A program made the translations under genes and the position numbers. DNA of 30,938 nucleotides from Reticulitermes lucifugus (lineage: Eukaryota; Arthropoda; Insecta; Blattodea; Rhinotermitidae). Each line of letters begins with the position of its first letter. Within the stretch, counting starts at the first letter, position 1. The stretch is taken from contig JAKCWW010000836.1 of the NCBI GenBank assembly GCA_026260175.1, positions 17,617-48,554 on the forward strand. Reading direction: 5' to 3'. The notes under the pieces are model-generated. The model worked only from the letters and a program-made list of their open reading frames with translations. It searched no databases and was not told the DNA's origin. Shown here one piece after another: positions 24,379 through 30,938 of this stretch.

Positions 24379-24428
24379 TATAACCCTGATGATGACCAAA
24401 ATAGGTCGAAACATATGTAGGGTGGATA
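24379..24428 (+). ncRNA. hammerhead-like ribozyme motif, canonical core boxes
   Basis: TATAACC, then CTGATGA (24386-24392, fully canonical), an extra T, GACC-AAAATA-GGTC (helix II), GAAA-C, ATAT, G-T-A, then GGGTGGATA. Helix I pairs as CC/GG, an internal loop, then TAT/ATA. Helix III is only C-G closing a palindromic ATAT, as in hammerheads thought to work as dimers. Catalysis is not shown, and the extra T is unusual. Confidence 0.55.
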
Positions 24429-25201
24429 GAAGTGAGAAAATAAAAGGTGCATTCGTTGGTAAAGGAATTGAAGCTTACAGTATCTTTGTAGTCACCACAG
24501 TGAGAAGCTAAAATGTCACAAAGTTAATGCACAAGAAGACAACCATTACACTACTCAACAAGAATTTGTTTATGTTAATTTTTTCACGACTTATGAATAA
24601 AATGTGCCTGCTGAACACATACTTGACGTTGGTTTTCCTTTAGAGTCGATTTTTTGCTTTTAAGAAAACCGCCGCCATCTAATGCATGCTCTACTTAGTT
24701 ACTGTTCCAGTTGCTAGATGTCAAACGAATTCAATTTCCTTCAAGATCGACAGACTTCGATATAATCATTTCAGTCTCCATCATCGATAGCAGTAGTTAA
24801 TCTGTGCCGCTGACCCACGGACCGTCGCGGTCTGAGGTCATATGTGATCTGTGTCCTGACCCTTGTCTCGGCGGTCGTGTGATGTAGTGCGTGTGGTGGA
24901 CACAAGTCTCGTTTAGTTTATTACAGATCGCCGAGATGGTGACAATTTCATTTCGTTCACTCAACTAGAGCTAGTCCAGAACGAACGGAATGACGAATCC
25001 ACGGAGCCGAGATGCGGATCCGTTGGCTTCGGACAGTGTGTCGAATAGGCGATGCTGGAATGTAGTCGTGGTAATAACCAGCGCATTTCCAGGCGTAGAG
25101 TAGAATGTATGCACATTCCCAAGAAAGAAGGATGTACAACATGTCATGATCAAACACAAACATTAAAGTAAATATATTCTTGTTATCTGTGAGAGGAGCG
25201 T

Positions 25202-25299
25202 TATGTTGATTTTTCTTGTCGGTGATGGTCATAGGTTGCTTGGGGTGTGATATGTTGATTTTTCTTGTCGGTGATGGTCATAGGTTGCTTGGGGTGTGA
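25202..25299. repeat. perfect 49-bp tandem duplication
   Basis: The unit TATGTTGATTTTTC...GGGGTGTGA at 25202-25250 is repeated without a change at 25251-25299. It lies in the upstream region of NPC2. Identity at every base means a recent event or an assembly artefact. Confidence 0.9.
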
Positions 25300-25459
25300 A
25301 CGCGAAGTTGGCATTTGCAGATAGTATATTACCCTGTTTAGAACTTGCTGAATAAGTATAGCTAAAGACATTTCATGTAATATATGTGAAATTCGCACGA
25401 GACGTGCTTGCTGCGGAATACTAGGGCTAATTTGTAATTACTTTAACAGGGATTTCACA

Positions 25460-28224
25460 ATGAAACACGCGATGTTCATTACTGTGATATGGGCATTCAT
25501 GCTGCCAGTTATATTTTCTTTTCACATTGAGGACTGTGGTAAGATAGGTTTTATCTGCTGTACAAAAACAAAAGTGTAGCCCATTTATACCTGAGGTCGG
25601 AGAGGTCGTGACCATGCAGAAAATGTGAACGCCGTTATTCATCAGTGCTCCAGTCATGGAGAAAATTTAATTTCTGTTGTTTATGTGGCCATACGTTATT
25701 TTCAGGATCCAAAGTCGGGAGCTTTACAAATGTTACCATATCGTCGTGTAAAGGGACAGATCCTGTTTGTGCTCTGAAAAAGAATACCATTGCTACGCTG
25801 GATATTTATTTTACAACAAGTAAGGACAGTGATCATGGTCACTATTATGGAAACATGTTGGTGGCATGTTTCATTTTATCCTCGTACTCATTTTATTTTT
25901 CACGGCAGAGTTTGTAAGAAATAAAGCTGTGTAGTGTAGTGTCATAGTTATTGTGCCTGTCCAATATAGGAATCTATACTTTTTTGATGCAGCTGTGTGA
26001 GGAATGTGGACACAATAGGGTCTGTGGTATACATTTTCTTTAGAGCACTGGGAACAATTGTTAGGCATAGTTTCTCACTGAAATCTGCGGTCTTCTGGGT
26101 AATTACACGGCGTCGTGTGGTAATTATTTACCGACGTTGTCCCGAAACGTCGGTAAATAATTACCACACGACGCCGTGTAATTATCCAGAAGACCGCAGA
26201 TTTCATCAACATCGCGGCGTAAGCCTGAAATCAAGGATAGTTTCTCACTATTTTCTTTTTTGTAATTGCACTATTTGAGGCGAGGATCATTTTGCTTGGG
26301 TAAGTCACCATGCCGATTTTGATGCATTGTGGGTAGGGATAACCGCTAGAAATCTCAGGATAGCTGCTTGCGACCAAGCTCAAATTAGGTATGTTTTGAA
26401 GGTTGCTATCATCTGGGATGTGGTGCCTTTCAATCTGATAGAAACACAGTGATGTTTCAGAGGAACCTGCTGCCTTCACCATCAGACCTGACATGATGAT
26501 GGAGATGCCAGGACCCTCTGAAATGTCAGTATACTTGTACCAGAATACACAGTATCCCAGAAGACAGTAATCTTGATATTTACTACCATAGGAACATCAA
26601 ATCTAAAGTAGCTACATCTTCAAAAAGGTCAGCTGCATTAACATTACAGTTTACTTGATATTTTGAATCACATTTAATTTCCCTGCCTTCTTGGGGTGTT
26701 CATTTCCAGGTGTTACTGATAACAGTGTGAAGGCACGGGTACATGGTATTATTCAGGGAATTCCTGTACCATGGCCTCTTCATGATCCAGATGCTTGTCA
26801 TTTGAGTGGTCTAACATGTCCTCTGCAGCCTGGAAACAACTACCATTACAGAGCCACATTTCCAGTCCTAAAGTCTTATCCCACGGTAAGTTCATCCTTA
26901 CAGACTGTGTATTCATGCCTCATCAAAGACTAGCGAATACTTAGGAGCGAGTTTTGTTTGCAGTTCCCTATGTTCCGAGTTTAGCAGATTAAGCAGCTAC
27001 ATTTCTGTAATTGTTGCCTTCTGTGTAGATGTGAAATGTGATCGCATACTTTATGAGGAGAAACAGAAATTGTTAAGTACCCGAGAACAAAATGCCGAGT
27101 AAAATATTTGATTCTATCAGGCAGGAAGTGGCTATTGAAGATATTACACAAGAAGGAAGTTAATGATTTGTAGAATTCTAGTTAGTATCATTTGGGGTAA
27201 TGAAATCTAGACTACAGTGAGCTGGGTGTGCAGCATGGACAGGAAGATGAATAGAGAATTTTGATGGGGAAATCTTTTGGAGGGTGGTCACCTGAAAGAT
27301 AAAGTAAATGGGAGAATAATGGTAAGACAGACTTGTGAAATATGAGATGTTTATGGACTGGTCCTCTCGGTTATGACACTGGTGCTCTTGCTGAGTGGTT
27401 ACCATTTCAGAGGAACCTGCCATCTCCATGATCAGGATAAAAGTTCTGCCATGAAGATGGAGGCAACCGTTTCCTGTAGGAGACTGGGTTAGGTTGTAAG
27501 GATGGCAGTGGATGGAGCTGATACAAATCATGTCTAAGAATTGATATTAGTGGTGTCTAACCTTTGGGTTCATAGAGTAGTTAGTTTAGTCTGTTGCTTT
27601 CAGATTGTTGATTATTGTGAAAATAGAAAAGGAGTATTACAAACACTGTAAATTTTAATTTTTACGTTTGTCATCCCGTTGTGTTAGATTTGTAATAAGT
27701 GAAATAAAATGCCATCAACACAACTAGTATATGTTATATCTTTAATGCGGCAACATATTCCGATCTCAAAGGGTCATCTTCAGGCCAGTGGCATAAAATA
27801 CACAAATACATACATTTAATACACTCAAATACATTTTATACAATTCAATTGACATAGCATTGTATCAAATTTGTAAAACTGACATCTCAATTCTAAACAT
27901 AATTACAGTTGTATATATATTTCCTCTTAATATATTTTATACTGCTGGCCTGAAGATGACCCTCCGAGGTTGAAACGTGTTGTCGCATTAAAGATATAAC
28001 ATATACTAGTTGTGTGAGCGGCATTTTATTTATGTTACTAAGTTTTATGTGGTAACAGTCACAACATACTGACTAGTTTGTAACTTAACACCTAAAAGGA
28101 AAAGAAGTTACAACTTTTATCTCCCTTTTTTCATTTACAGATTCATCTAGGAGTTAAATGGGAGCTGACAAATGAAAATGGAAATGATATTGTGTGTGCA
28201 CTGATTCCTGTCAAAATCGTATGA
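25460..28224 (+). CDS. NPC2: NPC2-like ML-domain sterol-transfer protein
   Basis: Small secreted/lysosomal lipid carrier that hands cholesterol to NPC1. Exons 25460-25538, 25706-25819, 26710-26885 and 28141-28224, all with GT-AG borders and rejoining codons, give 453 bases and 150 residues, the normal family length. Residues 1-20 form a signal peptide (cleavage near VIFS|FH). The mature ML domain has six cysteines at 26, 41, 48, 94, 101 and 142, which fit the conserved disulphides 26-142, 41-48 and 94-101. The hallmark segment IPVPWPLHDPDACHLSGLTC spans 82-101, and the domain ends VKWELTNENG and IVCALIPVKIV. NVT at 35-37 is a possible N-glycosylation site. Similarity is to the conserved sterol-binding type rather than the expanded insect odorant-carrier type, but that is a judgement. 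Introns 2 and 3 carry MITE-like elements. Confidence 0.96.
26079..26205. mobile_element. near-perfect inverted repeat, 60-bp arms, in NPC2 intron 2
   Basis: The arms 26079-26138 and 26146-26205 differ at one position and are separated by 7 bases (GTCCCGA). Flanking plus sequence to about 26230 (TTCATCAACATCGCGGCG, CCTGAAATCAAGG) matches the copy at 29194-29362, so this is a rearranged member of that family in which one end has been inverted and duplicated. The loop contains GTCCC-GAAAC, the 3' half of the hammerhead-like motif. Confidence 0.85.
26449..26490 (-). ncRNA. hammerhead-like motif, decayed copy
   Basis: Minus strand: GGTCTGATGGTGAAGG, a loop, CCTCTGAAACATCACTG. The GAAAC box and a short helix II (AGG/CCT) remain, but the first box has extra bases. 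The encoded shadow peptide AAGSSETS is common in insect repeat-derived ORFs, which supports a repeat origin. Confidence 0.3.
27399..27440 (-). ncRNA. hammerhead-like motif, decayed copy in NPC2 intron 3
   Basis: Minus strand: ATC, CTGATCA, T, GGAG-loop-CTCT, GAAAT, GGT. It belongs to the same repeat family as the copy at 26449-26490 (shared GGCAGGTTCCTCTGAAA). Both core boxes carry one change. Confidence 0.3.
27744..27788 (-). ncRNA. hammerhead-like motif, left arm of the intron 3 MITE
   Basis: Minus strand: CTGGC, CTGAAGA, T, GACC-CTTTGA-GATC, GGAAT (in place of GAAAC), AT, GTT, GCCGC. Helix I is GGC/GCC with a T-G pair beyond it. The damaged GAAAC box makes this copy probably inactive. Confidence 0.45.
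27945..27987 (+). ncRNA. hammerhead-like motif, right arm of the intron 3 MITE
   Basis: TGGC, CTGAAGA (27950-27956), T, GACC-CTCCGA-GGTT, GAAAC, GT, GTT, GTCG. All core positions are intact. Helix I is four pairs including two G-U. It lies on the NPC2 sense strand, so it would be present in the NPC2 pre-mRNA. Confidence 0.5.
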
Positions 28225-28343
28225 AAGCAGGGCCAATGATGCTGGACAGAAATTAAAGTGTTACAGAAAGACTGACCACAAGTTTGCCATTACTCCACTG
28301 AGGGAATACGTATTTAATTGATATCAAAGCTGTATTCCATAGA

Positions 28344-28349
28344 AATAAA
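28344..28349 (+). terminator. poly(A) signal of NPC2
   Basis: AATAAA lies 120 bases after the NPC2 stop and is the first on this strand. Confidence 0.6.
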
Positions 28350-28524
28350 ATACAGGATTAAATATGTGTATGTCTAAAAAGTGATTTTGTATGAGAGGAC
28401 TTCCTTTAGCAGTTCATAACTTATGTAAACAAGAAATCCACTACAGATTCAAGTCTTCTGGGATGTGACACGCTGTTGTTAGACGAGTCCAAACCAGAAG
28501 CCTTCAATCTTCAGCAACCCTGCT
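28350..28524. other. intergenic, no feature recognised
   Basis: A short gap between the NPC2 poly(A) signal and the LINE remnant. Confidence 0.4.
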
Positions 28525-28765
28525 GTAAGAACGTCATTATCTTATAAGAAACTCACTATTTATTACCGTATTTACAAAAGCCCACCATTCTACTGTACCT
28601 TGAGTATCTGGAATCCAGAGAATACAGTCATGATCTACTTCTCTGATACATTCTAATATTACAGCCCCACCTACATCAAGGTATTCTTCCTCCGCATTTC
28701 CTGACCAACTAACCATGCATTTTTCATTTTCCCATGCATGCCGCATGTCCTGTCCCTCCCAGCCT
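28525..28765 (-). mobile_element. LINE 3' region remnant, decayed
   Basis: Minus-strand frames show GKMKNAWLVGQ and, in another frame, YLDVGGAVILECIREVDHDC, ending AFVNTVINSEFL. This is a worn version of the LINE C-terminal pattern seen at 17996-18437 (VILK.ILKEI...W.ALVNTVMNL). It can only be recognised by comparison with that copy. Confidence 0.5.
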
Positions 28766-29193
28766 TCATTTAGTCACCCTTACCTTGTCTTTATTAAAGT
28801 GACAATTCTTGATATGTTTTTCCATGTCACTACACTCAGTACTTTGCTCTGGTCTTGCACATAATGCCAAAAAATGTGTTGAATGTGTCACAAGTGTACT
28901 ACTGGACACACACAACACAACTTGCTACCACGTACAAGCAAAGTAATTTGTAGGGATGATACGCAGCTCCAAGCATAACTCACTACACTTTCTGTCCTGC
29001 TGCAGGCTGACGGTCTTACAGATCTTATGCCGTTGGACTTTATAATCAATAAAACAGAAAGAATTCACCTCATGGGTTACCCTTAAGGAGTACAGATAGT
29101 CATACGCTTGAATCCTAGTTCAGAAAATATTTTATACCTCACAAATGTAAATATGTTAAAAATCAGTAGCAGCAGTAGTGGTAGTATTTTTTA
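28766..29193. other. intergenic, no feature recognised
   Basis: No ORF or repeat that I can support. Confidence 0.4.
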
Positions 29194-29362
29194 AATCTGC
29201 GGTCTTCTGGAGTATTACGCGGCATTGTGTGGTAATTGTTCACCAACGTTTCGGGACAACGTATCGGTCCCATCCTCGTGGGGCAAGAGTCCAAGGACGA
29301 CGCCGCATAATAGCCCAGAACATCACAGATTTCATCAACATCGCAGCGGAAGCCTGAAATCA
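29194..29362. mobile_element. MITE-like element, second copy of the family at 26079
   Basis: AAATCTGCGGTCTTCTGG at the left is matched inverted by CAGAACATCACAGATTT on the right, about 85 bp apart in the interior. The right flank TTCATCAACATCGCAGCGG plus CCTGAAATCAAG is shared with 26205-26235. The minus strand holds GGGAC-loop-GTCCC-GAAAC-GTT at 29280-29244, preceded by GAGGAT. Confidence 0.65.
29244..29288 (-). ncRNA. hammerhead-like motif, decayed copy
   Basis: CCCC, AC, GAGGA (keeps G5, A6, G8, A9 but C3-T4 are changed), T, GGGAC-CGATACGTT-GTCCC (perfect 5-bp helix II), GAAAC, GTT, GGTG. The strong helix II and GAAAC box mark it as the same motif. Confidence 0.35.
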
Positions 29363-30129
29363 AGTTTAGTAGTATTTTTGTTGAACATATTTAACTACGG
29401 CTTTTGTCTACATTAGAATTGTCAGACATAACCTCGAAGTATCCAACCACTACCACACTTGTTACTGTTGACTTTTAAAACAATATTTCGTAACGTTTAT
29501 GATCTATTGCTGTATGAAATTTCCAACAGTCTGTTAGTTACTGCTATCAAAGTGCAAGCTAAACAAATATCATGCAACTGTCACTTTGTTGCTCGACATT
29601 CTAGAAAAAGAGTACTTTAATCAAGATTGTGTTTTTCAGAACCTACTACCATCCGTAATGTCATGATTCTGCAGTAAATGGCACCAGACTTGCTCCCATC
29701 TCAAATTTGTGCATATGAAATGTTCCTGCCAACTAGCAAATTAAAAAGTAGGTCAGAAAGGGCTTCCACAGTATCATAAAATGCATACCAGATATTACAG
29801 ACACAATTAATACATCAACCAACAAATGCACTTAATAAAATACAATTCATAACAAGTATTAAATACCTTAAACTGAAATTTTAACAAAACTTCTCTGAGA
29901 GATACAACTGCATGTCACATGGGCAATCTAAAAGCAGAAGAAGCATGGGTTTAAGAGACCATATTTTATTTTAATTTAAGTAATCTGAAGTATTCTGTTT
30001 GGAAACGTTATATACATTTTAGGTTCACTGCACATTCCATACAGTTTTCTTCTTGTAGGGTGATTAATTATATTGAAGATGTGATGATCATGAGTACTAT
30101 ATTAAAAAGCACCAAGAAAACACAGGGCA
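29363..30129. other. intergenic, no feature recognised
   Basis: AT-rich sequence without ORFs over 65 codons or recognisable repeats. Confidence 0.4.
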
Positions 30130-30400
30130 CTCTCAATTCAAGAAAAGGTGAAGAAACAAGATAGATGCTGATCCAAAATGTTCCTCGCACAAAAACTGCA
30201 GAAGAACTTGGCATTTGTACGTCGACTTTAAATGCGGTTATAGCAAATCAAGATACGGTATGCATAAGGCCTGCGAGTGAAGAGCTGAGCAGAGAAAGAT
30301 GAACATAGCAAAATATGAGACAGAAGAATCATTACTTACGAAATGGTTAATTTTTCAACAGCCAGTTAATGGCAAAATTATAAATAAAAGTCAGATGAAG
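30130..30400 (+). pseudogene. pogo/Tigger-type transposase N-terminus, broken
   Basis: Three plus frames in succession give LSIQEKV, then IDADPK, then KTAEELGICTSTLNAVIANQ with a stop, then AKYETEESLLTKWL and INGKII-like residues. This is the order of the CENP-B-type N-terminal helix-turn-helix (LSIQEK...IA.ELGI..STL..I) and the start of the second DNA-binding helix bundle (E.ALL.WF) in pogo/Tigger transposases. At least two frameshifts and two stops make it a dead copy. The catalytic DDE domain is not present in the window. Confidence 0.6.
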
Positions 30401-30809
30401 AAGGGGATGACCCCAATGCTGATGCTTGCAAACCACTCCCCATATGTCACAAGGCCATGGGGTACTTCGAGAACCATAGTCAAGCTGTACAAAGCACCTC
30501 TGGTGTTCCAGAGCACATTATTAAAGGCCTGCGAGTTCTATAAATGTACACTGCCGGTCTTGATTTTCAAGTCCCACACAAACAACCCTGCACAAAGAGC
30601 TGCCTAAATATTGTGCCATTGCATTCATTAATGTGTCTATAGTATAACTATGAGAGGAAAGAAATGAAAATTTTGTCCCTGTAAATAATATATTGTCCCG
30701 TAGCAAGAAGGTAAGACTCAAAATGTGGTCTGACATAGAAAATCATTTAATGCAGAATTTATATGTAGTAGTATTTAGTAAACTGTCAGTTTCAATATGA
30801 AATTTTAAA

Positions 30810-30846
30810 GCAGCAACACATTTTCAGGCTTAGCCTTTTTAAGAAG
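30810..30846 (-). ncRNA. hammerhead-like motif, very decayed
   Basis: Minus strand: CTTAAAA, A, GGCT-A-AGCC, TGAAAATGTGTTGCTGC. The GGCT/AGCC helix and GTGTTGC resemble the intron 3 MITE copies (GTGTTGTCGC), but both boxes are altered. Confidence 0.2.
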
Positions 30847-30865
30847 GTTTCCTTCATAGTAAGTC

Positions 30866-30938
30866 GACCTCGGTCGACTAGTGGTTAGCGTGCTCGCCAC
30901 TGGACCCAAGGTTCGCAGGTTTGATCCCGACCGAGGTC
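30866..30938 (+). repeat. 73-nt tRNA-like sequence (SINE head or tRNA pseudogene)
   Basis: GACCTCGGTCG at the start is perfectly complementary to CGACCGAGGTC at the end, so a 7-bp acceptor stem forms at exactly tRNA length. Box A (CTAGTGGTTAGCGTG) and box B (AGGTTTGATCCCG) are well placed. The D-stem and anticodon stem do not pair properly and only three of five T-stem pairs form. A tRNA-derived SINE head is therefore more likely than a working tRNA. The window ends here. Confidence 0.6.

Larger units (their letters stand above)
24262..25459. promoter_or_regulatory. divergent intergenic/upstream region of the PPPY gene and NPC2
   Basis: The two genes face away from each other. A CpG-richer block at about 24790-25060 is the best candidate for a shared promoter area. 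The NPC2 start codon is preceded by AATTACTTTAACAG|GG (ending 25449), a likely 3' splice site of a 5' UTR intron, so the NPC2 transcript should begin further upstream. Confidence 0.35.
27702..28031. mobile_element. 330-bp MITE-like element with about 85-bp inverted ends, NPC2 intron 3
   Basis: AAATAAAATGCC at 27702-27713 pairs with GGCATTTTATTT at 28020-28031. Inside this, the ACACAACTAGTATATG, TTATATCTTTAATGCG and TCATCTTCAGGCCAG blocks are matched inverted. The centre is AT-rich and non-coding. A hammerhead-like motif sits at the inner end of each arm. It ends 109 bases before the last NPC2 exon. Confidence 0.85.

Noticed and set aside
26231..26494. 87-codon minus ORF beginning MSGLMVKAAGSSETS
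   Set aside because: It is a translation through a dispersed repeat, a pattern frequent in insect genomes, and not a gene.

Overview
This is a eukaryotic, almost certainly insect, chromosomal window. Its genes are split by GT-AG introns and are few among many decayed transposable elements. The non-LTR retrotransposon 3' ends and tRNA-derived SINE heads resemble repeats familiar from cockroach and termite genomes, so Blattodea is my best guess. That placement is inference; no species can be read from the sequence. The ordinary protein-coding content is about 1.5 kb of 31 kb. An assembly gap of N lies at 16396-16848.

Layout. (1) 1-2263: SINE head, a 45-bp minisatellite, and an antisense LINE 3' end carrying a microsatellite tail. 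(2) 2264-8411 (+): the last two coding exons of an Atf3-type bZIP transcription factor, separated by a 5.8-kb intron. That intron holds a large foldback element, a CRE palindrome and a TATA-like site. (3) 8412-17655: the probable Atf3 3' UTR, then a long intergenic stretch of old LINE pieces and small inverted repeats. One LINE insertion still has its target-site duplication and contains the gap. (4) 17656-about 22000 (-): a complete SEC61 gamma gene, with a probable non-coding first exon and TGACGT motifs at its promoter. Its 3.5-kb intron carries a LINE end, a 1.1-kb TIR element and a SINE. (5) 22990-23361: a LINE 3' end. (6) 23845-24261 (-): an unrecognised small membrane protein with 14-residue PPPY repeats. 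(7) 25460-28224 (+): a complete four-exon NPC2 gene. Two of its introns hold inverted-repeat elements. (8) 28225-30938: LINE and MITE remains, a pogo/Tigger transposase relic and a tRNA-like sequence at the window edge.

The genes do not form a pathway. ATF3 is a stress transcription factor, SEC61 gamma is a subunit of the ER translocon, and NPC2 is a secreted/lysosomal sterol carrier. The PPPY gene and NPC2 are divergently arranged, about 1.2 kb apart.

The most interesting signal is a recurrent RNA-like motif, CTGANGA-T-(stem)-GAAAC followed by a short palindrome and GTH. I find it, intact or decayed, at ten or more places on both strands in otherwise different repeat families. It has the core of a type I hammerhead ribozyme. 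The copies at 3393-3441 (-) and 24379-24428 (+) are the best preserved, and the first has a perfect 7-bp helix I. All copies share one extra base before helix II, so catalytic activity is unproven.
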